64,000 nt of DNA from the NCBI RefSeq assembly GCF_014633365.1, contig NC_068347.1, forward strand, positions 20,420,433 through 20,484,432, read 5' to 3'. The position numbers were made by a program, and so were the translations under genes. The notes under the pieces are model-generated. The model had not been told where the DNA came from and made no database searches. It saw only the letters and a program-made list of their open reading frames with translations. Positions 1 to 10,990 of the stretch are shown one piece after another. The number at the start of each line of letters is the position of its first letter. The stretch's first letter is position 1. The DNA is from Diospyros lotus. Its lineage: Eukaryota > Streptophyta > Magnoliopsida > Ericales > Ebenaceae.

Positions 1-148
1 CTTTTTAAGTTAATAAATTATGTTAAATATGCATATAAAATTTGTTAAACTTTTATTTTTATCTTTTTATTTTTTCTATTGATAAAACTCATGATTAGAA
101 AAAAAAATTTTGAAGCCCCCTAAGTAAAAATTCCTAGATCCACCCCTG
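1..148. repeat. Right end of a hAT-like DNA transposon or MITE
   Basis: The sequence up to 148 ends in CACCCCTG, after a tract reading AGCCCCC and CTAGATCC. On the minus strand this is CAGGGGTGGATCTAGG. Many plant non-autonomous hAT-type elements start with CAGGGG(C/T)GGA followed by a G-rich stretch. The other end lies outside the window, so neither length nor target-site duplication can be checked. The remaining bases are AT-rich with no coding potential. Confidence 0.4.
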
Positions 149-3100
149 GGAGGGGCAATGGTGGACTATGCTATGGGGAGGTGATGGCAATGCTAGGTGT
201 GGTGGAGGGGCAAAGGTGGGGCAACTATAGATGCTGCAACCTGCAGGGATGGGTTTGAGAAAGAGAGAGTAGGAGAGAGTTAGAATGGGTTTGAGAAAGG
301 CTAGTTTTGAGAGAGAGAGAGTAGGGGAGAGATAGAGTGGCTTTGGGAGAGGATGCTTTTGAGAGAGAGAGAGAGGATTTGAAAATGGACGAGCAAAGAT
401 GAAAAAATAATTTAAAAATAAATTAAAAAAGAATAATAAACCTTTCTCGACAAGTAGCTTAATCCATTCACAAGTGTTCTTCCCCAGTGAAAAGAGTGTT
501 TTTGACATAAAAGTAAAATGCCCTTGATGCAAAATCATATAAAATCTGGATGAAATGAAACTATTAGAAAATCCGAATGGGATTTACCCAAAAGAAATCT
601 CTACTCCTTTGGCTCTATTATGTTTTGTTTTCAGTATTATGGGCTAATAATACCCAATTGGCCCAACTGATATAAAACCCCTTTTAGTATCTATCTCGGT
701 TTAAGTGGGAGGCTCAAATTCTTAAAGCCCAACAACATTTTCTTATGTTGTTTTCATGTTATTGTTATTGGATTCATAAAACAAACACAAATTACAAAAA
801 AATAAAGGATGAAATTTTTTTAAATTTATTATAATTTTAAATATTTATTAACTAAATTTACCGGTTTATTACAATTATAGAATGCCATTAGAAACCATTA
901 TTATTCATTACTGTTAAATCATAACTTGGTAAATGACTTAAAAAAAAAAAAGAAAGATGATGCAAACAATAATGTATCGTTTAATTGCTATTTAATTCCT
1001 CAATTCATGTTCATGCAATATTTCACAATATTCTTTAATTTTTCCCAAAGTTATGAACTAAAACTGCATCATCGTCTCCATTATATTTCTTTTTCGTTTA
1101 TCTTATCCATCAAGTCATTATTTAACTGTAATGACTAACAATCTCTAGCGATATTGAATGATCATACCTACTTATTAAGTTCAGTCAATTAATTGTTTTT
1201 ATATTTTTATGAAACACCAAATGAAGCCCAAAGGTTGGGGGGGCATTTGGCAACCGTGGGCTACTCATTTGGGCTCCCACTGGAGGGCCATTTGGCAGCC
1301 ACCATTGGCCCAACCCAAGCCCTTTGGCTTTTGGCTTTTGTCGCGTAGCTTGCAGTTGTTTCTCTTGCATGATTTCATCCGAGCCATTGCTGTTTCCTTT
1401 ATCTAGTGCCATCTCAGCCGTCCAGTTGTATTATTTATCACTTGCCTCGAGATTGATGATTTGATCGGGAAGACGAAAGAAAATAGGGGTTTGGCCAAGA
1501 GTTGTCATTTAGGGTTTTTTACTCTCTCTCTGTCTCTATAAATCTTTGTACAATTTTCGTCTTCCTCTTGTCCATGTGTTCTCTGATTTTTCTGATACTA
1601 GGTAAGCTCCTAATCTGTTAGTGATTATGAGCATTTTGTATATATAATAGGGTTATTTTTGTTTTTGATCTCATTGTAATCGGATTGAGTATATATAGTG
1701 GAGTGAACTCTTCTCATCGGAGCTCAAGTGGACGTAGCCCCTATTTGGGGTAAACCACTATAAATCGTGTGTCTCTTAATTCGTTTATGCTCTTAATATC
1801 TGTAGAGTTATGTTTATACTCTCGGCCAGGTTTAGTTGATATCATCAGTGTTTTGATTTTGACTGTTTAAGGAGATTTGTTATCTCTGTTTATTCATAAC
1901 AATTGTTAAAATTTAAAATTTATTTAAAAATTATAAATAATCAAACATCGTTTAATAATTTTTTAATTTAGCTTAAAAACGACTATCAGATTAACACAAC
2001 CAATTATTAAGTTGTGGCACGTCCAATTTTGTCTCTATTTGGAATTAGGAGTGAGTCTAAAAATTTTGGATAATAGGGGCACAATTTATAATTTACTAAC
2101 AGGTGCTTTGTTGTTGCACTATAACTGTGGAGCTACATAAATCAATTGGGTTCATTGAACTATTGGAGCTTTTGCAAAGGGATAATTACATAAACGCACT
2201 TGAATTTTGTCATCGTAACATATTTTCTATTAAATTTGATATTATTCTTACAGAAATCTATCGAACTAAAAAAAAATTATAGAAATCTACGTAGATTACT
2301 CTTTTTAATCTAATCAAGTCCTATTTAAGGTGTATATATCTTTATAAAGAAAAAGGTTTAAAATTACTCCCAGGACATTGATCGAGCGATCGGATGAACA
2401 ATATGCTGGTGTCAATTCAGTAACTTGCGAATTCGATCCTCACCCTGCGAAAAGGTCAAAGGCTCAACTTACGATTTATCTTCCTTGACATAATTGAGAA
2501 CACGAGTACTAGGGGTCGCACAAGAGCGATTATCCAAAATTTAAAATTAGTAATCAACCAAGATCTATAACATAAGAAAAATGTTGACAAAATTGTTAAG
2601 TTCAAAATAAAAAAAAAAAAAAAGAAAAAGAAGTGAGAGGTTTTAGGTATTTGCACTACCCAAAGTTGATTACCATACCTAAAACTTCTCAAATATTTTT
2701 GTCCTACTTGCAACCTTGGCAACACATTTTCTTTACTTTTAAAAGGTGTGTTGACTATGTTTTGTTGAATTTTTCTACATTAAGTCTTTGTTAGGTTACA
2801 AATAATTCAAATAAATTTCTTTAAAGTCAGTTGCAAGGTTAATGGGAAGTGTTATGTCAAGCCTAAGGCACATTTCTATAGTTATCCCCTTTTCAAATTG
2901 CAAGTGATTTGTCCAATTCTTCTACCATGACCCAAAATTAGGTTTCGGTTTGGGTAGAGTGACCCTAACCTTTAAGACCAACAAACCCCTTTTATAAAAT
3001 TCCTCATCATATTACATGTGAAGACACTAAAATAACATGTGGAATACAGTCTCATACTTTCAATATCCAATACTCGTACATTTGTCTGATTCCAATAATA

Positions 3101-3414
3101 GAATTATAACTAAATCCAATTCTTCTATATGGTATAAAAATTCATAAAATGACACCCAAAAAAAATGTATAGCTTAAGGTTGGACTATAAGTGCCAATGT
3201 GTCCACACAGAAAGTGTCTTTTAACAGTAAAACATGTATGCTAATAAAACAATGTGACAAAAATGTAATATCAAAAACCAATTATCCCAAAAAAAAAAAA
3301 AATAGGATATAATCAAAAGAAAAATGAAAATCAAAAGTGATGTTGATTCCAATGACGCATTGAAATTCCACCATTAGGTAATATAAGTCTAAACACGCTA
3401 ATCACTAAACTAAA
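149..3414. other. Intergenic AT-rich stretch without a recognisable gene
   Basis: No ORF here resembles a known protein; the short ORFs lie in low-complexity DNA. Positions 265-385 are a GA-rich (GAGA) tract, 1219-1345 hold a G/C-rich stretch with CCAAATG/CATTTGG-type inverted pieces, and about 2610-2625 is a poly-A run. An LTR-like remnant at 1495-1800 is listed separately. Confidence 0.6.
1495..1800 (+). repeat. Possible remnant of a Copia LTR
   Basis: A CT-rich leader follows a CTATAAATC TATA-like box near 1535. Around 1730-1775 there is GTGGACGTAGCC followed by AACCACTATAAATC. The pattern 'GTGGA(C/T)GTAG ... (G)AACCAC.TAAATC.TGTG' recurs in the R/U5 part of many plant Copia LTRs. No second LTR, primer site or coding remnant is seen nearby, so this is at best a solo or truncated LTR. 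The CT-rich leader could instead be a host 5' UTR, but no start codon with a sensible protein follows. Confidence 0.3.
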
Positions 3415-4990
3415 TGATGAGAAATAAAATGTCATATTTTACTCCTTTAATATTTAGTCTTTTATACTTATTTGGTGCCTAAATGTACTTATTATTCTTA
3501 TATGTTGATTTAGGAAGCAAATTGAGGCATTAAATGTAAAACGAAGCTAATTAGGCAATGTTGAACAGTTTCAACATTGCTTCGTAATATGGGCATAATT
3601 CTCTCATCTGAACTTCGATTGAGATGATTCAAGATACTAAAAATCTACAACTTTCATATTTTGAGTTTTTAGAGATACTGGTTACATTAAGATCGAAATC
3701 GGGCTTGAAGTTACTGCACTTGCACTATTAACGTTATGCAATGTCCTTTAGCCTGCAAGCAAATTTGACGCAATTTATTTTCTGAAGTTCCCAAATTTAG
3801 AAAGATAGTAAAAATTGGAGCAGAATTACAATTAGTGGACTTAGAGGCCCAGATATATTATTCTAATCAAGGAAGTTCAAGTGGGCCCTCATTAAATTGG
3901 AGTAATCAACTGGCAGTTTCAATTAAATAATAAAGCAAGGGAAAGTAGCAATCAATTAAAGGCTAAATTGACATTAGAATTAAAGGCCCCACATATAATA
4001 TTATATTAAAATTAAAATTTGAAATGATAGGAATTGAGGCCAGCCCATGGAAAAGCTAGGGCCATGCGCATGCTATATATATCAATTAGGTGTAGAGGGT
4101 ATGGATAGAGGGAATTAACAAAAGAGAAGTAGCAAGCGGTGCTGAAAGAAAGTGGTGGATTGGGACACAAGAAAAAAGACATCTCTCTCCCCTATTTTCT
4201 CTATCTTCTCATTTGAGTTTTCATCATGGCTTTGAGTGACTAATATTTTATAATTGATCGAATGAAACAAAAGTCTCGGAATCAATAAAACTATGAGATA
4301 TAATTTGTTTTTATTATTCAATTTATGCTTTGAGTATTGGATGATCTTCTGTATCGATCTTCATGATTGTATCGATTAATTACTAGGAGGCCTATTAATT
4401 TATTATTCATTGCAATCTATTGCCAAGTTAGATATCAAATTCATAATTGTTTGACCCCTCTAATTTGTGAAGCAACTAAAATTTAATGATTTGTTGCGTC
4501 AGCAATTATTAGATCTTAGGAAGAACGCTCGACTAAATTAAATGCAATCGCTTGTGCTTGTGTTGTTTAGCTTCATCGATCTCTCTAATTCTTAAGACTG
4601 CTATTAGATTAAACATTTAGTGCTTGTCTTGGGTTGTTTAGCAGTCAGGGTTAATTAGATCATCTATTTTCTAATTAATTAAGACTAAGAAGAGATAGGA
4701 AAATAACTCTAATGGTGAATATTCAAAGTGTGAATTGATATATGCTTGCATCGATGATCAGTTGTAAGATTTCGATGGTGGATGTTAACTGAGACTAAAG
4801 TTTGTTCTTTTGATTGAATTTGATTTTTGAATTTGAATTATTCCTTAATCATTTTTCTTAAAACTATTTTCATTATTCACGTAGCATAAAACTAGGCTAG
4901 ATACTCTCCATGAAAACGATCCTTACTCGCATTACTACATATATTTTAGGAGTATAAGTTTTATTTTTGGTTGCTTGTGACAATATACCA
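3415..4990 (+). repeat. 5' LTR of the Athila-like element
   Basis: It begins TGATGAGAAATAAAATG and ends in CCA six bases before the primer site. The first ~845 bp align with 12593-13455, for example over the tract TTTAGTCTTTTATACTTATT shared by both. The rest has no partner because the right LTR is cut short. Length is about 1576 bp. The 3' boundary is placed from the primer-site position, so it may be off by a few bases. Confidence 0.85.
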
Positions 4991-4995
4991 AATTT

Positions 4996-5013
4996 TGGCA
5001 TCGTTGCCGAGGA
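4996..5013 (+). promoter_or_regulatory. Minus-strand primer binding site
   Basis: TGGCATCGTTGCCGAGGA differs at two positions from TGGCGCCGTTGCCGGGGA, the primer site I know from Athila/Calypso-type elements, usually assigned to tRNA-Asp. It lies directly after the 5' LTR, where reverse transcription would start. Confidence 0.75.
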
Positions 5014-5270
5014 GTGATTCTAGTTGATTTTTGTGCTTATTGTGGTCCTATTTTGTTCTTGGAATTTTGTAAAAAATAAAATAAATAAATAACAAATATA
5101 TATATATATATAATCACCTTGATTGTTTGTGTTATAGTGTAGAATTCTTATATATTTTCATCACTTTAGGTTTTTCCTAATTTGTTTTTCATGGTTTATT
5201 AGAGTTTCTTTGATTGTTCATGCTTGTAACTTGATCTTCTAATCAAAGTGATTTTTAGTATGATCTAGAA

Positions 5271-7104
5271 ATGGAGAAAATGTTGCACAAGTTAAGGATA
5301 AAAGCTTGGAGAAATTCTGAAAAGAAGGAAGTCATGGCTTGAAATTGAACGTTGAAAGAGCTTGCCGCCCTTGACTTGAATCAACAACCCTTATGCATAG
5401 GGGTGAGTAAAAGTTCGGGTAAACCGAACTAATCGAACCAAATCGACAAGTTCGGTCAGTTCGATTCAGTTATTTCCTTAAAGATTTTCGGTTATTTAGT
5501 TTAGTTCGATTATTAGCTTCGTTTCGGTTATATTTTTTTTCAAGAATTTTGGTTATTCGGTTTGGTTTTTTTGGTATTATTAACCAAAAATCCGAACCGA
5601 ACCAAAAAATCAGCCCTCTTTTATTAGGTTCGATTTGCTTTTTTTTTTGGTAAAAATTTCGGTTCAATTTTCGGTTCGATTACAATTGCTCAAAATTCAG
5701 TTAGTTCGATTTTGGTTATTTCGGTTAGTTTAGATGATTCGGACGGTTTGGTTCAGTTCGATTATATACCTTAATTCGGTTTGGTTCGGTTCAGTTATAA
5801 TCGATTGCACACCCCTACTTATGCATAACATTCCCTACTTTAGATGTTGCTACTACTTTTGAATTAAAATTTGGACTAATACATCTCTTGCCCACTTTTC
5901 ATGGCCTTGTAGGTGAAGATCCTCACAAACATCTAAAAGATCTTCATGTGGTATGCTTGAGCATGAAACCCATATGAGGGTGACAGAAGAGCAAATTAAA
6001 TTAAGAGCTTTTCCATTTTCTTTGAAGGATTCAACTAAGGATTGGCTCTATTATCTACCCTCCAGGTATATAAACACATGGAACAAAATGAAGAGGTTGT
6101 TCTTGGAAAAATATTTCCTAGCTTAAGGGTGGCTAACATTCGAAAAGAAATTTGTGGTGTAATACAACACAATGGAGAGTCCCTATACAAATATTGGGAA
6201 CGTTTCAAGAAATTATGTGCAAGCTGCCCCTATCATCAAATCAGTGAGCAACTGCTTATCTAGTATTTCTATGAGGGGCCTTCTACCCACTAAGAGAAGG
6301 ATGATTGATGTCGCTAGTGGAAGAGCTTTGGTGGATAAAACTCCCGAGGTTGCATGAAACTTGATTGCAAATATAGTGGCCAATTCTCAACAATTTGGCA
6401 CTAGGCTTGACCCTCCATCAAAGCATGTCAATGAGGTAAATATTTCCTCCATTGAACAACAAATTGCGAGTCTAATTTGTCTTGTTCGTTAAATAGTTGT
6501 AGGTAATATGAAAACGGTTAAGGCTTGTGGAATTTGTTCGGTAGTAAGGCATCCAACCAATATATGCCCAACTCTTTAAGAGGAGCCTATTGAGTAAGTA
6601 AATGCAATGGGTGGTTTTCTTGGACAACTGCAAAAGAAGTATGATCCCTATTCGAGCATGTATAACCCGGGATGGAGGGATCACCCTAATCTTAGCTATT
6701 GGAATCCACAAGTAAATCAACCTGGGACTCAAAATCACCCAAGTTTCCAGCAATATAAGCAGCCATATCCCCCCAGACAACAATCGAGCCAAAATTCTAA
6801 TTCTGGTATGTCTTTAAAAGATATTGTTAAGTCTCTTGCTACTAATACTTTGCAATTTCAACAAGAGATGAAACAATTTCAACAAGAAGCGAGGGCTAGT
6901 ATTCAAGGTTTGGACAATCAAATGGGCCAGATGGCAACGACAATTAGTACGCTAGAGATGCAAAGTTTGAGGAAATTGCCCTCTCAAATGATGATAAATC
7001 TAAGAGAAAATGCAAGTGCAATCATTTTGAGAAGTGGTAAAGAGGTTGAGATTCCAATAAAGAAACCCTTGCATTGTCGAAGTAAGAAAAGGAGAAAATT
7101 GTAG
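5271..7104 (+). pseudogene. Athila-like gag polyprotein, broken
   Basis: This is the structural protein of the retrotransposon particle. A retrotransposon gag domain is readable in shifting frames from about 5850 to 6360, with the conserved W..F...F core around 6060-6240. A C-X2-C-X4-H-X4-C knuckle lies at 6526-6567, followed by the Athila-typical Tyr-Asp-Pro-Tyr / Pro-Gly-Trp block near 6640-6680 and the Leu-Arg-Ser-Gly-Lys block near 7030. In-frame stops occur near 6262, 6355 and 6490, and others follow. A 420-bp MITE at 5398-5817 interrupts the N-terminal part. The start at 5271 (ATG GAG) is only a guess. No functional product is expected. Confidence 0.8.
5398..5817. mobile_element. hAT-type MITE with perfect 8-bp target duplication
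   Basis: The element starts TAGGGGTG and ends CACCCCTA, perfect 8-bp terminal inverted repeats. It is flanked on both sides by CTTATGCA (5390-5397 and 5818-5825), the 8-bp duplication typical of hAT transposition. The interior is full of GGTTCGG/CCGAACC blocks, including palindromic subterminal repeats, and codes for nothing convincing. It is non-autonomous. It cuts the gag of the Athila-like element, so it inserted after that element. Confidence 0.9.
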
Positions 7105-7372
7105 TTATGGATAAGAACAATCCCAATGACAATGATATACCTAAGTGTAAGTTTTCACCTCTTTCTAATTATAAACTAGTTCCTCATTTTCCTCAAGCTT
7201 TAGCAGAATCTAGAAAAGATTAGCAAAATAAAGATTTGAATGAGACTTTTTTGTAGATGTGAGATAAATATTCCACTTTTAAATACTATTAAACAAGTAC
7301 ATTGTTATGCTAAATTCCTGAAAGAACTGTGTACAATTAAAAGGAAAAAAAAAACTTAAAGGATGCGAGAAG

Positions 7373-7873
7373 GTGAGAGTATGGGAGAATGTTTTTGTAA
7401 TTATTCAAAGAAAACTCCCTATGAAGTGTAAAGATCCAGGTATGTTTACTATCCCTTGTATGATAGGTAACACTAGCTTTGAGAAGGCCGTGTTAGATTT
7501 AGGAGCTTCTATCAATGTCATGCCATATTCTATATATGCTTCCTTGGAACTTGGACATTTGAATAAAACTGGTGTTGTGATTTAATTGGCTTATAGATCT
7601 AATGCCTATCCTAAGGGTGTAGTTGAGGACATTCTAGTGCAAGTTAATGATTTGGTTTTCTCTGTGGATTTCTATGTGCTTGATATGGAGAATGGTGATC
7701 AAACTACTCCTATTTCGTTAGGAAGACCATTCCTAAAGACATCCAAGATTAAGATAGATGTTCATAGTGGCACACTTACCATGGAATTTGATGGTGAAAT
7801 TGTTAAGTTTAATATTTATAATGCCATGAAATATCCTTGTGATGATAATCCTGTTTATTCTATTTTATTGTGA
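7373..7873 (+). pseudogene. Athila-like aspartic protease region
   Basis: This would be the protease that cleaves the Gag-Pol polyprotein. The catalytic motif reads Asp-Leu-Gly-Ala-Ser at 7496-7510, followed by Ile-Asn-Val-Met-Pro, the form usual in Athila elements instead of Asp-Thr/Ser-Gly. The second half has the hydrophobic flap and the Gly-Arg-Pro-Phe-Leu block near 7720-7735. A TAA at 7583-7585 splits the domain in two, but the downstream half stays in the same frame. Upstream, the link to gag is frameshifted. It is probably inactive. Confidence 0.8.
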
Positions 7874-8217
7874 TTGATTTTTTGGCATAGGAAGTTTTTG
7901 AACTTGATGGAAAAGATGGATTGGAAGTTGACATTAGTAAGCATCTTGAGAAAGAAAATGAGGAGTTAACCTTGAGTACTGATTTGCAAGAAACTGTTGC
8001 AGCGTTGAATGATTTTCTGAAGCTATAGCAGTCAGGTAATGATTCTTATATTATGTTACCAGTTTCTAATGAGAGACCTTTACCCTATGTTTTGCAGGCC
8101 CCTAATCTAGATTTGAAGCCTCTCCCTAGCCATCTCAAGTATGTGCACCTTGGAGAATGAGGAACGTTACCAATAATCATTTCTAGTAAACTCAGTGCAC
8201 CTTAAGAAGAAAAGCTT

Positions 8218-9240
8218 GTGCAGGTTCTTAAGGAGCATAAGATGGCTATTGGTTGGACAATTGTGGATATTAAAGGAATTAGTCTGTTTACATGCATGCA
8301 TCGTATTCTACTTGAAGGTGGAGCAAAACCTTCCCGTCAATCGCAAAGAAGATTAAACCCGCCCATAATGGATGTAGTGAAAAATGAGATCCTCAAACTT
8401 CTTGAAGTTGGAGTGATTTATCTTATTTTGGATAGCAATTGGGTTAGCTCGGTTCAAGTGATTCCTAAAAAGACTGGAATAACTGTTGTGAAGAATAAAA
8501 ATGATAAGTTAGTTCCTACCCGTGTTTAGAATGGGTGGTGGGTTTGTATAGATTATAGAAAATTGAATGTTGTAACTCGCAAGGATCACTTCTCTTTACC
8601 TTTTATTGATCGAATGCTTGAAAGGTTAGCAATTGCAATATGAAAATAACCTAAATTACCACAAAGGAAATAACCTTTCAAGCATTCGATCAAGAAAAGA
8701 TGACTTTTACATGCCCATTCGAGACTTTTGCATATTGTCGCATGCCCTTTGGCCTTTGCAATGCCCCAACCACTTTTCAAAAGTGTATGGTTAGCATATT
8801 TCATATTACATTGAGAATATCATAGAAGTCTTTATGGATGATTTTACAGTTTATGGAGACTTCTTTGATAATTGTTTGCATAACCTTACACTTGCTCTTC
8901 AAAGGTGCATAGAAACTAACCTTGTGTTAAATTATGAAAAATGTCATTTTATGGTTGAACAAGGTATAGTTTTGGGTCATGTTGTTTCATCTAAGGGAAT
9001 TGAGGTAGATAAAGCTAAAATTGATATTATTTAATCCTTACATTATCCCACTAGTGTGCGGGAAGTTTGTTCTTTCCTTGGACATGCAGGTTTTTACCAA
9101 AGATTCGTCAAGGACTTTTTCAAAATATCATTACCCCTAAGCAAGTTGCTACAAAAGAATGTGGCTTTTGAGTTCGATGACGTGTGTAAAAAGGTGTTTG
9201 ATAAGCTAAAGGAATTGTTGACTTCTACCCCAATTATCTA
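8218..9240 (+). pseudogene. Athila-like reverse transcriptase, rearranged core
   Basis: The domain would copy the element RNA into DNA. The N-terminal part is readable from 8218 (His-Arg-Ile-Leu-Leu-Glu-Gly-Gly near 8305). The Met-Pro-Phe-Gly-Leu block is near 8745, and the catalytic box is Phe-Met-Asp-Asp at 8831-8842. A fingers/connection block with Phe-Leu-Gly-His-Ala-Gly-Phe-Tyr follows at 9074-9100. Stops occur at about 8527, 9032 and 9238. Between 8606 and 8693 the stretch that should carry the first catalytic aspartate (Leu-Asp-Gly-Tyr block) is inverted between 23-bp repeats, so the enzyme is dead. Confidence 0.85.
8606..8693. repeat. Perfect 23-bp inverted repeat around a 42-bp inverted segment
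   Basis: Positions 8606-8628 and 8671-8693 are exact reverse complements (TTGATCGAATGCTTGAAAGG plus TTA). Read on the minus strand, the segment gives ...Gly-Tyr-Phe...Gly-Tyr-Phe-His-Ile-Ala-Ile-Ala, which matches the missing Gypsy RT core in the reverse direction. This is therefore an inversion with duplication of one arm, not a regulatory hairpin. Confidence 0.85.
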
Positions 9241-9673
9241 GCCCCTTGACTGGAATGTTCCTTTTGAGATAATGTGTGATGTAAGTGATTATGCAGTAGG
9301 CGTTGTTTTGGGTTAAAGAATTAGAAAGGCATCTCATGCCATTTATTATGCTTCAAGGACTTTGAATGAGGCCCAGAGAAATTATTCCACTACTGAAAAA
9401 GAACTTTTAGCTGTTGTTTTTGCTTTAGAAAAGTTTTGATCTTATTTGCTTGGTACTAAAGTTGTTGTTTACTCTGATTATGCAGCTCTTTGTTATTTGA
9501 TGACAAAGAACGAGGCAAAACCAAGATTAATAAGATGGATACTTCTCTTGAGTGAATTTGATTTGGAGATCAAAGACAAAAGAGGGATAGAAAATCGTGT
9601 CGCAGATTATTTGAGTCGTTTAGTTCATATAGAGGATGAACTTCCTCTGCAGGATACGTTCCCTGACGAGTAA
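9241..9673 (+). pseudogene. Athila-like RNase H domain
   Basis: RNase H would remove the RNA strand during reverse transcription. The region encodes Met-Cys-Asp-Val-Ser-Asp-Tyr-Ala near 9272, the usual first catalytic Asp block, then Ala-Ser-Arg-Thr-Leu-Asn with a Thr-Glu-Lys-Glu-Leu-Leu-Ala block near 9395-9412. It closes with Ser-Asp-Tyr-Ala-Ala-Leu and Arg-Val-Ala-Asp-Tyr-Leu-Ser-Arg at 9596-9620. Stops lie at about 9240, 9315 and 9440. It follows the reverse transcriptase directly, as expected for Ty3/Gypsy Pol. Confidence 0.8.
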
Positions 9674-10990
9674 TTATTCTTTGCAGGTCTGACATTACCT
9701 TGTTATGTGAATATTGTAAATTATTTGGTTACTTATATGTTACCTCATGGTTTGTCTAAAACTCAAAGTGATAAGATCAAGAATGATGCCAAATACTATG
9801 TGTGGGATGACCCATACTTATGGAAGCATTGTGCAGATCAAGTGATAAGAAGGTGCATTTTTGAAAATGAAATTATTTCTATTATCACTTTTTGTCATTC
9901 TTATGCTTGGGGAGGTTACTTTGGAGCTAAGAGGACGACGAGAAAAATGTTAAACTGTGGTTTCTATTGGTCGTCTTTATTTTGAGATTCATATTCTTTT
10001 TGTAAGTCATGCGATCAATGTCAAAAGACTAGTAATATATCCCAAATGAATGAGATGCCACAAAACCCCATACTATTTTGCAAAATTTCTTATGTTTGGG
10101 GCATCGAATTCATGAGACCATTCCCTGTATCTTTTCATTATTTTTATATTTTGCTTGTTGTTGATAATGTCTCGAAATAGGTGGAAGCTAAAGCTACCAA
10201 GACTAATGATTCTAAAGTTGTTACAGATTTTATCAAATCTAACATATTCTCCAGGTTTGGAATTCGAAGAGCTCTAATAAGTGATCGAGGCACTTACTTT
10301 TGCAATCGAACTATGGAAACTTTGTTAAGAAAATACCATGTGACCCACAAGGTGTCAACTGCATATCATTAGCAAACTAGTGGACAAGAGGAAGTGTCAA
10401 ATCAAGAGATCAAATCCATCCTTAAAAAGACAGTCAATGCAAGTAAAAAAGATTGGTGTTTGCGTTTGGATGATGCCTTGTAGGCGTATAAGACTATATA
10501 CCAGATGCCCATTAGTATGTCACTTTATCGGTTGGTGTTTGGGAAACTATGCCACCTTCTAGTTAAGTTAGAACACAAGGCTTATTGGGTTATTAAGAGT
10601 TTCAATATGAATATGGATGAAAGTGAAGAACACAGGAAGTTAGAACTACAAGGAAATTTGCAATGATGCCTATGAGAGTGCAAGGATTTACAAGGAAAAG
10701 ATGAGGGCTTTTCATGACAAGATGATGTCTAGAAAGGAGTTTAAAGTTGGTTAAAAAGTCCGTCTATAACATTCACGGCTTCGTTTGTTTCCAAGTAAGT
10801 TGCATTCTCGTTGGATTGGACCTTTTGTTGTTACTAATGTTTTTCCTCATGCTGCAGTTGAAATTCAAAGTTTGGCAACTTCCAAAGTGTTTAAGGTGAA
10901 TGGCCATAAACATAAGTCTTTCTATAAAGGTTTCTAAGAAGAGGATGTGGCAAAATTGGACCTTGAGGATCCGATTTATACTGATTAAAG
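9674..10990 (+). pseudogene. Athila-like integrase and Pol C-terminus
   Basis: Integrase inserts the cDNA into the host genome. A His-His-Cys-Cys zinc finger runs from about 9897 (His-Ser-Tyr-Ala) to the Cys-X2-Cys at 10008-10020. In the DDE core the usual Gly-Ile-Asp-Phe-Met block reads Gly-Ile-Glu-Phe-Met near 10103, so the first Asp is replaced. The second Asp is in Ile-Ser-Asp-Arg-Gly near 10280. The Thr-Ser-Gly-Gln-Glu-Glu block near 10379 holds the final Glu. Stops split the ORF at about 9983, 10178 and 10370. Downstream to 10990 the Pol C-terminal region is read in several frames. Confidence 0.8.

Noticed and set aside
2340..2460. tRNA gene or SINE
   Set aside because: GCGAATTCGATCCTCACC resembles a B-box, but no cloverleaf or A-box at proper distance was found.
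8606..8693. Hairpin as an rho-independent-type terminator or miRNA precursor
   Set aside because: The arm and loop are reverse transcriptase coding sequence in inverted order, so a rearrangement explains it.
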